Assembly: GCF_901873365.1 (NCBI RefSeq)
Contig: NZ_CABFLM010000082.1
Span: 33,437-97,436, forward strand
Length of the DNA: 64,000 bases
Direction of reading: 5' to 3'
DNA from: an uncultured Aggregatibacter sp.
GTDB taxonomy: Bacteria > Pseudomonadota > Gammaproteobacteria > Enterobacterales > Pasteurellaceae
Position numbers and translations under genes: made by a program. Below, in pieces: positions 1 through 9,111 of this stretch (its first letter is position 1; each line of letters opens with the position of its first letter). The notes below the pieces were generated by a model, which searched no databases, had not been told where the DNA came from, and worked only from the letters and a program-made list of their open reading frames with translations.

Positions 1-1191
1 CAGGCAAGTCAGCAACTGAATTTTGAAGAAGCAGCGCGGATTCGCGATCAAATTCAGGCGGTGCGCGCGGTAATTGAAAAACAATTTGTCGCCAACGATC
101 GCCATGATGATATTGATATTATCGCCATCGCCTACCAACTTGGCGTGGCTTGTGTTCAGGTGTTGTTTATTCGTCAGGGTAAGATTTTAGGGAATCGTAG
201 TTACTTTCCGAAAGTACCAAGCAATACCAATCTGGCAGAACTCACTGAAACCTTTGTTGGGCAATTTTATCTACAGGCACACCAAGGCAGAACTATTCCG
301 AATACCATTATCGTGGATCAAAAACTGGAAGAAAAAGCGGATTTGGAAACCTTGTTAAGCGACCAAGCGGGGCGAAAAGTTATCATTCAAGATCATGCCA
401 AAGGTGATAAAAGCAAATACCTGCAACTTGCGCAAATGAATGCCAAAGCCGCGTTAGTGACCAAGTTAAAACAATCTACCTTGCAACATGATCGCTATGC
501 CGCCCTGCAAGAATTACTCGGCATTGATGTTATCAAACGCATGGAATGTTTTGATATCAGCCACACGATGGGCGAACAAACTATCGCTTCCTGCGTGGTG
601 TTCAATCAAGACGGGCCGCTAAAATCCGATTATCGTCGTTTCAACATCAGCGGCATCACCAAAGGCGATGACTACGCGGCTATGGAGCAAGCACTGTTAA
701 AACGCTACGACAAAGATTTGGAAGAAGACAAAATCCCCGACATTATTTTTATTGACGGCGGCAAAGGGCAACTCAACCGTGCGCTACAAGTGTTTGAAAA
801 TCTCAAGGTAAAATGGAATAAAAACCGACCGCACTTAATTGGCGTTGCCAAAGGCGTCGATCGTCGTGCCGGCTTGGAAACCCTAATTTTAAGCAAATGG
901 GATAAAGAATTGCATTTGCCATCGGACAGCCTCGCGCTCCATTTAATCCAACATATCCGCGATGAAAGCCACAACCACGCCATCAGCGGACACCGTAAGA
1001 AACGCCAACAACATTTCACCCAAAGTGGCTTAGAAAGCATCGAAGGCGTAGGCGCCAAACGCCGCCAAGCGCTCCTCAAATACCTTGGCGGCTTACAAGG
1101 CGTTAAAAATGCTACCCTCGATGAAATCGCCTCCGTCCCCGGCATTTCAAAAGCGTTGGCAGAAAAGATTTTTGAGACGTTGCAGCATTAA
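1..1191 (+). CDS. uvrC: Excinuclease ABC subunit C, C-terminal part (5' truncated by window edge)
   Basis: UvrC makes both incisions in nucleotide excision repair after UvrAB marks damaged DNA. The reading frame is open from base 1, so the gene starts upstream and the N-terminal GIY-YIG nuclease is outside the window. The visible part begins in the UVR (UvrB-binding) motif, with LNFEEAARIRDQI in the first 20 codons. The RNase-H-like C-terminal endonuclease domain follows, with FDISH and FIDGGKGQLN. A tandem helix-hairpin-helix DNA-binding tail (SIEGVGAKRRQALL and SVPGISKALAEKI) ends the protein. It appears intact to its stop. Confidence 0.97.
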   Translation, partial: QASQQLNFEEAARIRDQIQAVRAVIEKQFVANDRHDDIDIIAIAYQLGVACVQVLFIRQGKILGNRSYFPKVPSNTNLAELTETFVGQFYLQAHQGRTIPNTIIVDQKLEEKADLETLLSDQAGRKVIIQDHAKGDKSKYLQLAQMNAKAALVTKLKQSTLQHDRYAALQELLGIDVIKRMECFDISHTMGEQTIASCVVFNQDGPLKSDYRRFNISGITKGDDYAAMEQALLKRYDKDLEEDKIPDIIFIDGGKGQLNRALQVFENLKVKWNKNRPHLIGVAKGVDRRAGLETLILSKWDKELHLPSDSLALHLIQHIRDESHNHAISGHRKKRQQHFTQSGLESIEGVGAKRRQALLKYLGGLQGVKNATLDEIASVPGISKALAEKIFETLQH

Positions 1192-1276
1192 GACTTGCCA
1201 CGCAAAATAAAGAATGATTTGCTAAAAAGATAATTTTTATGCAAAATCCGTTTATATTTATCTTGCTGGAATTCGT

Positions 1277-1750
1277 ATGCTTAACAAACCTAACTCGCTT
1301 CTACAGGCGTTTAAAGACTTATTGCGTCAAGAAAAATTCGGCTCGCAGAGCGAAATTGTGGCTGAATTGCAAAAACTCGGATTTCATTCGATTAATCAAT
1401 CGAAAGTCTCCCGAATGCTCACCAAAGTCGGGGCGGTACGCACGCGTAATACTCGCATGGAAATGGTGTATTGCCTTCCCACTGATCTCACCGTACCACA
1501 AGCCGCCAGTTCACTGAAAGATTTGGTGTTAGATATTGATCATAACAATATGCTGATAGTGATTCATACCAGCCCCGGCGCGGCACAACTCATTGCTCGT
1601 TTACTGGATTCGATCAGTAAAGCCGAAGGTATTTTAGGCAATATTGCCGGGGACGATACCATTTTTGTCACCCCAACCCGCGATACCGACATTCAGCGAT
1701 TATTTGCCAAAATACAGGCATTATTTGATCATTCAAATGAATCCATTTAG
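1277..1750 (+). CDS. argR: Arginine repressor ArgR
   Basis: The 157-residue protein is a full-length ArgR, the hexameric arginine-dependent repressor of arginine biosynthesis and a cofactor in Xer recombination. The N-terminal winged helix contains SQSEIVAELQKLGF and the SKVSRMLTKVG recognition region. The C-terminal oligomerisation and arginine-binding domain contains HTSPGAAQLIARLLD and GDDTIFVTP. The ATG at 1277 gives the usual N-terminus; the ribosome site in front (GGA) is weak. The gene ends 6 bases before yfcH, so the two are probably co-transcribed. Confidence 0.97.
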   Translation: MLNKPNSLLQAFKDLLRQEKFGSQSEIVAELQKLGFHSINQSKVSRMLTKVGAVRTRNTRMEMVYCLPTDLTVPQAASSLKDLVLDIDHNNMLIVIHTSPGAAQLIARLLDSISKAEGILGNIAGDDTIFVTPTRDTDIQRLFAKIQALFDHSNESI

Positions 1751-1756
1751 ACGCTT

Positions 1757-2647
1757 ATGAGAATTCTTATTACCGGCGCAACCGGCTTTATTGGCTCGGC
1801 CCTCGTGCCGCAACTTTTGGCGCGAAATCATCACCTCACCGCATTCGTGCGCGATATTTCAACTGCGCAAGCCAAACTCCCCGCTTCTCCCAACATCGAA
1901 TACATTAATACACTGGATTATTTTCAACATTTAGATCAGTTTGATGCCGTCATTAATCTGGCCGGTGAACCGATTTTTCACCGTCGTTGGACGGATGAAC
2001 AAAAACACCGCCTAAAAGACAGTCGCGTTGCTTTAACGCAACAACTGGCGGACTTAATTAATCGCAGTACGACACCACCTTGTTTTATCTCAGGTTCCGC
2101 GACCGGTTATTATGGCGATGGTCAAGAGCAGGTTTTACATGAGAGAAGCGCACCGGCAATAAACTTTATCGGTGAATTATGCCAAGCTTGGGAAGCAGCG
2201 GCATTACAGGCTCGCACGCGCGTTTGTATTATGCGAACCGGCATGGTCCTTGGCAAACAAGGCGGGGCGTTGGCTAAAATGATACCGCTCTATTCTTGTT
2301 GTCTCGGTGCGAAACTAGGTTCCGGGCAGCAATATTGGGCATGGATCGCCCTTGAGGATATGGTAAACGCGATGTTATTTTTACTCGAACACGATACTTG
2401 CCAAGGCGTATTTAATCTCGTTGCGCCACACGCCATTCGTCAAAAAGACTTTCACGCTATGCTAGGACGTGCGATGAAACGTCCTCAACAGCCCTTTGCC
2501 GCACCGGCATTGATGTTGAAATGTCTTCTTGGGGAACGCGCCTCGCTATTACTGGACAGCCAGCATATTCAGCCTCAACATTTACTTGCGCAAGGCTTTC
2601 AATTCCGCTATCCGACATTGTCATCTTATTTGCCTGACCTGATTTAA
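1757..2647 (+). CDS. yfcH: TIGR01777-family NAD(P)-dependent epimerase (YfcH-like)
   Basis: The 296-residue SDR-type nucleotide-sugar epimerase-like protein has its Rossmann glycine motif GATGFIG at residues 7-13 and a C-terminal DUF1731-type segment. Its length matches E. coli YfcH (about 297). The cellular substrate of this family is not established. It follows argR by 6 bases. Its last codons and stop are copied into the tandem repeat that starts here, so the repeat unit boundary lies inside the coding sequence. Confidence 0.9.
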   Translation: MRILITGATGFIGSALVPQLLARNHHLTAFVRDISTAQAKLPASPNIEYINTLDYFQHLDQFDAVINLAGEPIFHRRWTDEQKHRLKDSRVALTQQLADLINRSTTPPCFISGSATGYYGDGQEQVLHERSAPAINFIGELCQAWEAAALQARTRVCIMRTGMVLGKQGGALAKMIPLYSCCLGAKLGSGQQYWAWIALEDMVNAMLFLLEHDTCQGVFNLVAPHAIRQKDFHAMLGRAMKRPQQPFAAPALMLKCLLGERASLLLDSQHIQPQHLLAQGFQFRYPTLSSYLPDLI

Positions 2648-3115
2648 GCGTTGCTTCAAACGTCATGGTGGATATTTATGGTCGCACAGTGGAAATTATC
2701 CCATTCCGCCAGAATACGCAGAGCCTATTATAGCGTGCAACTTGTTGCACGAAATCGTGAATGCCCGAAAGAGTTAAATAATGTTCCCTGTGTGGTGTGG
2801 TCGTGCATCAAGATGCACGCTACACACTGACCTGATTTAAGCGTTGCTTCAAACGTCATGGTGGATATTTATGGTCGCACAGTGGAAATTATCTCATTCC
2901 GTCAGAATACGCAGAGCCTATTGTAGCGTGCAACTTGTTGCACGAAATCGTGAATACCCGAAAGGGTTAAATAACGTTCCCTGTGTGGTTTAGTCGTGCA
3001 TCAAGATGCACGCTACGCACTGACTTGATTTAAGTGTTGCTTCAAACGTCATGGTGGGTGTTTATGGTCTAACCGTGGACATTATCCCATTCCGTCCAAA
3101 GACACAGATCCTATT
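2633..3115. repeat. 193-bp tandem repeat (about 2.5 copies) with REPIN-like inverted hairpins
   Basis: Three successive segments begin at about 2636, 2830 and 3022 with CTGATTTAAGCGTTGCTTC-type sequence; the third is partial and diverged. The first two each carry a REPIN-like pair. TAGCGTGCAACTTGTTGCAC (2731-, 2924-) faces a mirror copy GTGCATCAAGATGCACGCTA (ending 2823 and 3016), about 93 bp end to end. The hairpin sequence recurs on the other flank at 63761-63900. This fills the gap between the epimerase and lipoprotein genes; no coding sequence is seen in it. Confidence 0.85.
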
Positions 3116-3117
3116 AG

Positions 3118-3160
3118 CAAAAGTGCGGTGAAAAATGAATATATTTCCTACCGCACTTTG
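3118..3160. terminator. Inverted uptake-signal pair
   Basis: Two uptake signals in opposite orientation, AAAAGTGCGGT and ACCGCACTTT, are separated by about 21 bases and can form a stem. Paired uptake signals are common terminator-like elements in Pasteurellaceae intergenic DNA. It lies between the rightward epimerase gene and the leftward lipoprotein gene. Confidence 0.5.
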
Positions 3161-3170
3161 TTGCTATATA

Positions 3171-3206
3171 TAAAAACAGCCGCTTATTATCAAAGCGGCT
3201 GTTTAC
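3171..3206. terminator. Bidirectional intrinsic terminator
   Basis: An 11-bp perfect stem, AACAGCCGCTT paired with AAGCGGCTGTT, closes a 7-base loop just after the stop of the leftward NlpC/P60 gene. Confidence 0.7.
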
Positions 3207-3218
3207 GTTATCTCTAAA

Positions 3219-3731
3219 TTAAAGAACGCGACGAGATTGCGTGTATGTTTTTGCCCAGTAGCTATCATCTAGGGACTCAATGATCACACCACGGCTTGTG
3301 CTAGAATGCATAAATCGATTATTACCAATATACACACCTACATGATTATTTTTACGGAAGAAGACTAAATCGCCTACTTTTAATTCATGCTTCTGAATTT
3401 GCTTGCCAACATGGCGTTGTTCCGCAGTGGAACGTGGTAATGCTAAACCGTAGGCTTTAAGAAAGGTTGTTTGCATAAAACCGGAGCAGTCGATCCCGCC
3501 TTTAGTCAACCCGCCTAAACGATAACGTGTACCTGCCCATTCTTGGTAGATTTTCGCAAGTCGTTTATCGGTAATCTCCGAATATTGACGTGGTTTGTTG
3601 GTTTTTAGCGTGGTGCTAATGAGTTGATTTAATTGTTCTTCATCTTGTGCCGAGGCTGTTGAATTTTCAGATGTCGTAGAACAGGCCGTTAATACAAATA
3701 GCGGAAGAAGAATAAAAAATTTCTTAAACAT
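3219..3731 (-). CDS. NlpC/P60-family lipoprotein, murein endopeptidase type
   Basis: The 170-residue protein has a lipoprotein signal peptide ending in the lipobox LTAC (Cys about residue 17), so it should be membrane-anchored and face the periplasm. The NlpC/P60 papain-like domain has its catalytic Cys in GGIDCSGF and its His in NNHVGVYIG. NRFMHSSTSRGV supplies the third position. Relatives MepS/Spr and NlpC cleave peptidoglycan cross-links or peptides. Sequence alone does not decide which E. coli protein is the orthologue. It appears to be a single-gene unit with a terminator behind it. Confidence 0.88.
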   Translation of the reverse strand: MFKKFFILLPLFVLTACSTTSENSTASAQDEEQLNQLISTTLKTNKPRQYSEITDKRLAKIYQEWAGTRYRLGGLTKGGIDCSGFMQTTFLKAYGLALPRSTAEQRHVGKQIQKHELKVGDLVFFRKNNHVGVYIGNNRFMHSSTSRGVIIESLDDSYWAKTYTQSRRVL

Positions 3732-3898
3732 AGGTAATCGTCGTTATTTTAAAAGTTATTTATACATAAAAATTCTCGGTGATCCTAGCGTAAAATAAAG
3801 AAGAAATCCAGAAAAAGTGCAATTTAATTTCATAAAATTCATGTTTTATCGCCTATATCGTGCATAAAAAGAATTTTATGCACGATATATTGAAGAGA

Positions 3899-4753
3899 CT
3901 AGTTAGCTGTATCTAATTCTGGGAAAGATTTCACCAAATCATCCACGGCTTTCATTTGTGAAACAAAGGCTTCCAATTTATCTAACGGTAATGCTGACGG
4001 GCCATCACATTTTGCTTTGCTCGGTTCCGGGTGCGCCTCGAGGAATAGGCCAGCCAAACCAACCGCTAAACCGGCACGGGCAAGTTCGGTGACTTGCGCA
4101 CGACGGCCACCGGAGGCAGCGCCAAACGGGTCACGACATTGCAATGAATGGGTCACATCAAAAATCACCGGACAACCTTGAGAGACGTTTTTCATCACGC
4201 TGAAACCCAACATATCAACAATTAAATTGTCATAGCCGAAATTCGTGCCACGATCACACAAAATCACTTTATCGTTGCCGCATTCAGCGATTTTTTCCAC
4301 AATATTACCCATTTGTCCCGGACTTAAAAATTGCGGTTTTTTTACATTAATGATCGCACCGGTACGCGCCATCGCTTCGACTAAATCTGTTTGGCGAGCA
4401 AGAAATGCCGGTAACTGAATAATATCCGCCACCTCGGCAACCGGTTGGCATTGATAAATTTCATGTACATCCGTAATGATTTTTACGCCGAATGTTTGCT
4501 TTAACTCAGCAAAAATCTTCAATCCCTGCTCCATGCCCGGGCCGCGATAAGAATGAATGGAAGAACGGTTTGCCTTATCAAAAGAGGCTTTGAATACATA
4601 AGGCACACCCAATTTTTGCGTCACTTCCACATATTTTTCACACACTTGCATTGCCATATCGCGGCTTTCGAGCACATTCATGCCGCCAAATAAGACAAAG
4701 GGTTTATCGTTGGCAATTTGAATATCGCCTAATTGAATGAGTTTATTTTGCAT
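3899..4753 (-). CDS. kdsA: 2-dehydro-3-deoxyphosphooctonate aldolase (KDO-8-phosphate synthase)
   Basis: The enzyme condenses phosphoenolpyruvate with arabinose 5-phosphate to KDO-8-phosphate, the precursor of the lipopolysaccharide inner core. The 284-residue length is normal, and FGGMNVLESRDMA, YVFKASFDKANRSS, GPGMEQGL and LCDRGTNFGYDNL are typical family blocks. It is the last gene of the leftward prfA-prmC-kdsA cluster, 9 bases after prmC. Confidence 0.97.
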   Translation of the reverse strand: MQNKLIQLGDIQIANDKPFVLFGGMNVLESRDMAMQVCEKYVEVTQKLGVPYVFKASFDKANRSSIHSYRGPGMEQGLKIFAELKQTFGVKIITDVHEIYQCQPVAEVADIIQLPAFLARQTDLVEAMARTGAIINVKKPQFLSPGQMGNIVEKIAECGNDKVILCDRGTNFGYDNLIVDMLGFSVMKNVSQGCPVIFDVTHSLQCRDPFGAASGGRRAQVTELARAGLAVGLAGLFLEAHPEPSKAKCDGPSALPLDKLEAFVSQMKAVDDLVKSFPELDTAN

Positions 4754-4762
4754 ACGTTTTCC

Positions 4763-5662
4763 TTATTTATTTTCAGTTTGCGCCCAACAACCTAATGTTA
4801 CGCGCTCATTATTTCCGTAATCCCGTAAAGTTTCAATCGATGTCCAAAAATTCTCTTGGAAAATCGACCGCACTTTTTCCCCTTGTTGCCAACCATGTTC
4901 CACCAACAGATAACCGCCTGTCCGCATAAATTTCGGCGCATTGGAGATAATATGACGTAAGTCCGCATAGCCTTCTTCTTCCGCCACTAACGCCGACAAG
5001 GGCTCAAAGCGTACATCTCCTTGGGTTAAATGTTCATCCTTTGCATCAATATAAGGCGGATTACTCACAATCAAATCAAATGTGCCAGTCACCTTGTCAA
5101 ACCAATGGCTTTGTAAAAAACTGACGTCTAACTGATTTTTTTCCGCATTAGATGTCGCCAAAGCCACCACATTCGGCATGACATCCACTCCGATAATTTC
5201 CGGTTGAATGTGTTTTTTTTGCGCAATGGGTTTCAGTTCAGAGGCTAACGCCAAGGCAATCGCCCCCGTGCCGGTACCTAGATCTAAAATACGAAAACAT
5301 TGGGAATCTTGACCGCACTTTTGTAGCTTTTCAATGGCAATCGCTAGCGCTTTTTCCACCAGAATTTCGGTATCCGGACGCGGAATCAGCGTGCCTGCTG
5401 AGACATTTAATGGCAACGACCAAAACTCTTTTTCACCGAGAAGATAAGCGATGGGCTCACCTTGCAAACGACGAGATAAAAGTGCGGTCAGTTTTTCTTG
5501 TGTTTTTTCGTCCAACGTTGTCTCTCCAAAAGCCAAAATAAATGCACGCGATTTTTTTGTTACAAATTGCAATAACACTTGTGCATCAGTTCTGCCATTT
5601 TCCGTAGGATTCGCCTGATTTAACGCTTGCGCGGCTTGTTGCAGCCATTGTTGGTAGTTCAT
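4763..5662 (-). CDS. prmC: Release factor glutamine methyltransferase PrmC (HemK)
   Basis: PrmC methylates the glutamine of the GGQ motif of RF1 and RF2 using S-adenosylmethionine. The 299-residue protein has a helical N-terminal release-factor-binding domain and a Rossmann methyltransferase domain. The SAM-binding motif is LDLGTGTGAIALALA and the catalytic NPPY is in IVSNPPYIDA. It lies directly downstream of its substrate gene prfA. Confidence 0.97.
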   Translation of the reverse strand: MNYQQWLQQAAQALNQANPTENGRTDAQVLLQFVTKKSRAFILAFGETTLDEKTQEKLTALLSRRLQGEPIAYLLGEKEFWSLPLNVSAGTLIPRPDTEILVEKALAIAIEKLQKCGQDSQCFRILDLGTGTGAIALALASELKPIAQKKHIQPEIIGVDVMPNVVALATSNAEKNQLDVSFLQSHWFDKVTGTFDLIVSNPPYIDAKDEHLTQGDVRFEPLSALVAEEEGYADLRHIISNAPKFMRTGGYLLVEHGWQQGEKVRSIFQENFWTSIETLRDYGNNERVTLGCWAQTENK

Positions 5663-5671
5663 GTTTGTTCA

Positions 5672-5702
5672 ATAAAAATGAACGAGCCGTTAAGCTCGTT
5701 CT
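5672..5702 (-). terminator. Attenuator-like hairpin between prfA and prmC
   Basis: On the minus strand GAACGAGC and GCTCGTTC form a stem followed by ATTTTTATTG. It sits inside the prfA-prmC gap and would lower downstream expression rather than end the operon. Confidence 0.6.
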
Positions 5703-5706
5703 CTCG

Positions 5707-6789
5707 TTAATTCTGTTCGGACAATGCCGCCAACTGATCCGCCTGATATTCGGTGATAATCGGCTGAATCAAATCGTCAATTTTACCATTCATCACTTCA
5801 TCTAAGCGATAAATCGTCAAGTTAATGCGGTGATCAGTCACACGCCCTTGTGGGTAGTTGTAGGTACGAATCTTATCAGAACGGTCACCGGAACCCAAAA
5901 GGTTACGACGGGTATCCGCTTGCTCTTGCGCCAATTTTTCCTGTTCTTGTTGTACTAAACGGGAAGCCAGCACGGACAAGGCTTTGGCTTTATTTTTATG
6001 TTGTGAACGCTCATCCTGACACTCCACCACCATGCCGGTTGGAATATGCGTAATACGCACGGCAGAATCGGTTTTATTAATGTGCTGACCACCCGCACCG
6101 GAGGCTCGATAGGTATCAATACGCAAATCTGACGGGTTAATTTCCGGCATTTCTGATTCCGGCAATTCCGGCATCACCGCAACAGTACACGCAGAGGTAT
6201 GAATACGCCCTTGAGACTCAGTTTTCGGTACACGTTGTACACGGTGACCGCCTGATTCAAATTTTAATTGACCATAGGCACCATCGCCGCTCACAAGGGC
6301 AATAATTTCTTTAAATCCGCCTTGCTCGCTTTCGTTTTCACTCAGCACTTCAATGCGCCAGCGTTTGGTTTCCGCATAACGGCTATACATACGGAAAAGA
6401 TCGCCGGCGAAAATCCCAGCTTCATCACCACCTGTACCGGCGCGGATTTCAAGGTAGCAGTTATATTCGTCGTTCGGATCTTTCGGTAATAAGAGAATTT
6501 GTAAATGCTGCTCAACTTGTTCCAGTTCGGCTTTGGATTCTTCAATCTCCATTTGTGCCATTTCTTTCATTTCCGGATCGTCAAGCAGGAGCTGCGCTTC
6601 TTCTAAATTGGCATTGAGTTGATTCCAACGGCTAAAACTTTTCACCACGTCTTCAAGTTGCGAATATTCTTTGGAATAGGCTCTGAATTTATCTTGATCA
6701 CTAATGACAGAAGCATCGCCTAGCAACGCTTCAAGCTCTTCATAACGTTCTTTTAAGCTATCTAATTTACTGATAATAGAGGGTTTCAT
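5707..6789 (-). CDS. prfA: Peptide chain release factor 1
   Basis: RF1 recognises UAA and UAG and triggers peptide release. The 360-residue protein has the anticodon-like PxT tripeptide as PKT (RVPKTESQGR) and the catalytic GGQ in GAGGQHINKT. The GGQ glutamine is the PrmC target, encoded immediately downstream. Confidence 0.98.
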   Translation of the reverse strand: MKPSIISKLDSLKERYEELEALLGDASVISDQDKFRAYSKEYSQLEDVVKSFSRWNQLNANLEEAQLLLDDPEMKEMAQMEIEESKAELEQVEQHLQILLLPKDPNDEYNCYLEIRAGTGGDEAGIFAGDLFRMYSRYAETKRWRIEVLSENESEQGGFKEIIALVSGDGAYGQLKFESGGHRVQRVPKTESQGRIHTSACTVAVMPELPESEMPEINPSDLRIDTYRASGAGGQHINKTDSAVRITHIPTGMVVECQDERSQHKNKAKALSVLASRLVQQEQEKLAQEQADTRRNLLGSGDRSDKIRTYNYPQGRVTDHRINLTIYRLDEVMNGKIDDLIQPIITEYQADQLAALSEQN

Positions 6790-6875
6790 TCTTTAACCTT
6801 CGAAGGAAAATGGACAGGGAAATAAAAAAATCGGGGCATTCTAGCACAGAATCGGCTGGTTGTTGAACTTTACAA

Positions 6876-6915
6876 ATAAAGAAAGGCGCTGTTAATGAAC
6901 ATGAGCGCCTTCCAA
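6876..6915 (-). terminator. Intrinsic terminator after greA
   Basis: The minus-strand stem GGAAGGCGCT...AGCGCCTTTC is followed by TTTATTTG, between the greA stop and prfA. Confidence 0.7.
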
Positions 6916-6945
6916 AAGGGATTTTAAGCCTCTGTTTAGGCGAAT

Positions 6946-7422
6946 TTACACATACTCTACGTCAATAATTTCAAATTCAACCACACCACCCGGTGTTGTG
7001 ATATTCACCACATCATCCACTTCTTTGCCGACCAATCCCCGTGCAATCGGTGAATTCACCGAAATCAAGCCGTTTTTAATATCCGCTTCATCGTCGCCCA
7101 CGATACGGTAAGTCACTTCATCTTCCGTATCGGTATTAACTAACACCACCGTCGCACCAAAAATCACTTTGCCGTTATTCGGGATTTTAGTGACATCAAT
7201 AATTTGGCAGTTCGCAAGCTTGCCTTCAATTTCCTGAATTCGCCCCTCGCAGAATCCTTGCTGCTCACGGGCGGCATGATATTCCGCATTTTCTTTTAAG
7301 TCGCCGTGTTCGCGCGCTTCTGCAATGGCTTTGATGATTTCCGGGCGGCGTTCGTTCTTTAAATATTCCAGCTCTTTGCGTAAAAGTTCTGCACCTCGAA
7401 CCGTCATGGGAATTTGTTGCAT
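6946..7422 (-). CDS. greA: Transcription elongation factor GreA
   Basis: GreA rescues backtracked RNA polymerase by stimulating transcript cleavage. The 158-residue length is standard. The N-terminal coiled coil carries the acidic tip in HGDLKENAEYHAA, and a C-terminal FKBP-like domain follows. It is transcribed divergently from dacB, with about 150 bp between the starts. Confidence 0.98.
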   Translation of the reverse strand: MQQIPMTVRGAELLRKELEYLKNERRPEIIKAIAEAREHGDLKENAEYHAAREQQGFCEGRIQEIEGKLANCQIIDVTKIPNNGKVIFGATVVLVNTDTEDEVTYRIVGDDEADIKNGLISVNSPIARGLVGKEVDDVVNITTPGGVVEFEIIDVEYV

Positions 7423-7574
7423 ATAAGACTTTCCTTAATTTAGATAAAGAAAAACTGTGGGATCGTCATGATCCCCCAGTATAAATTAATCATGTTGCGA
7501 GAAAACTTTACTCTCGTCTATTCGAGTACTATTATTGTTCGTCTTATTAAAAATAGCAACAACAAGTCCGAATT

Positions 7575-9017
7575 ATGTCTATGTTTTCACCACGCCGATA
7601 CTTTTCAAAAACCGTTTTATGTCTCACCCTAACCGCCTCCGTACACAGCTTTGCTGATGTCGATTTAACGCCACATCTCGGCAACTTGCCTGAAGGCGCC
7701 AATCTCGCATTTATCGCTAAAAACCTACACCAAGATAAAATTGTCGCCGATTATCACGGGCAAACATTCATGTTGCCGGCCAGTACACAAAAAGTCTTCA
7801 CCGCGTTAGCGGCAAAACTCGCCCTTGGCGATTCGTTTCAATTTCAGACCGCACTTTTAACCAACGGAGACATTCAAAACGGACAATTAAACGGCGATTT
7901 AATCGTCCGTTTCACCGGCGATCCCGATTTAACCAGTGGACAACTTTTTAATTTATTATCAGAACTGAAAAAGCAAAATATCAGTAAAATCACCGGCAAT
8001 CTCATTTTAGATACCTCCGTATTCACCAGCCATGATCGCGGCTTAGGTTGGATTTGGAACGATTTAACCATGTGTTTTAATGCCCCACCGGCGGCCGTAA
8101 ACATTGATAATAACTGCTTTTATGTAGATATTGACGCCAACCAACCGCCCGGTGAGCTGGTGAAATTTAACGTGCCGTCACAATATCCGATACAAGTGTT
8201 CGGACAGGTTTATGTGGCAGATAAAGACGAAGCGCCTTATTGCCAATTAGATGCCTTAGTGCATGACAACAATCGCTATCAAGTAAAAGGCTGTTTAGCA
8301 CGCCAAGCGAAACCCTTCGGGTTAAGTTTTGCCGTGCAAGATCCTAATGCCTTTGCAGCAGCGATCATTGAACGTCAGCTCAAACGCCTTAACATTGAAT
8401 TTAACGGACAAGTACAACAACCCTATCGCCAACAACAAGGGCAAGTATTAGCACAACATTTCTCCAAGCCGTTGCCCGATCTTATCAAAAAAATGATGAA
8501 AAAATCCGACAACCAAATTGCTGATGCCTTATTCCGCACGATTGCCTATCAGCAATACAAACGCCCGGCGTCTTTCCAGCTAGGCACATTAGCCATGAAA
8601 CACGTCTTGGCACAAGTGGGGATTAAATTCGGCAACAGCATTATCGCCGACGGCTCAGGCTTATCCCGTCACAACCTCATCGCACCGCAAACCATGTTAC
8701 AGGTGTTGGATTACATCGCGAAAAATGAAGAAACGTTGCATCTATTAGACAGCTTCCCTGTTGCCGGTGTGGACGGCACATTAAGTGGACGTGGCTCTTT
8801 AATCAATCCGCCATTAGTCAAAAACGTCATGGCTAAAACCGGCGCACTAAAAGGTGTTTATAATCTGGCAGGTTATCTCACCAACGCGCGTGGCGAAAAA
8901 ATTGCCTTCGTTCAATTTATCAATGGCTACTCCACCGGCGATCTTGAAAGCAAAACCAAACGTGCGCCATTGGTACAATTTGAAAGCGGCGTATATAACG
9001 CCTTATATCAAGATTGA
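7575..9017 (+). CDS. dacB: D-alanyl-D-alanine carboxypeptidase/endopeptidase PBP4
   Basis: This periplasmic low-molecular-mass penicillin-binding protein has 480 residues and a cleavable signal peptide (about residues 1-27, ending HSFA). The active-site motifs are S70-x-x-K73 in ASTQK, SxN in KSDNQIADA near residue 312, and KTG near residue 420 in AKTGALKG. The long insert between the first two motifs is typical of class C PBP4. It trims and cleaves peptidoglycan cross-links. Confidence 0.95.
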   Translation: MSMFSPRRYFSKTVLCLTLTASVHSFADVDLTPHLGNLPEGANLAFIAKNLHQDKIVADYHGQTFMLPASTQKVFTALAAKLALGDSFQFQTALLTNGDIQNGQLNGDLIVRFTGDPDLTSGQLFNLLSELKKQNISKITGNLILDTSVFTSHDRGLGWIWNDLTMCFNAPPAAVNIDNNCFYVDIDANQPPGELVKFNVPSQYPIQVFGQVYVADKDEAPYCQLDALVHDNNRYQVKGCLARQAKPFGLSFAVQDPNAFAAAIIERQLKRLNIEFNGQVQQPYRQQQGQVLAQHFSKPLPDLIKKMMKKSDNQIADALFRTIAYQQYKRPASFQLGTLAMKHVLAQVGIKFGNSIIADGSGLSRHNLIAPQTMLQVLDYIAKNEETLHLLDSFPVAGVDGTLSGRGSLINPPLVKNVMAKTGALKGVYNLAGYLTNARGEKIAFVQFINGYSTGDLESKTKRAPLVQFESGVYNALYQD

Positions 9018-9111
9018 TTTTGCCGAATCGAAGCAAGAAAAACACCGCAAAAAACCACCGCACTTTTGTTATAATTACACGCCCTACTTTCTTTAATCAG
9101 TTATAACATCC

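Noticed and set aside
1200..1276. ARG box operator before argR
   Set aside because: Some AT-rich sequence resembles half a box, but no pair of TGAATwwwwATTCA-like sites is clear.
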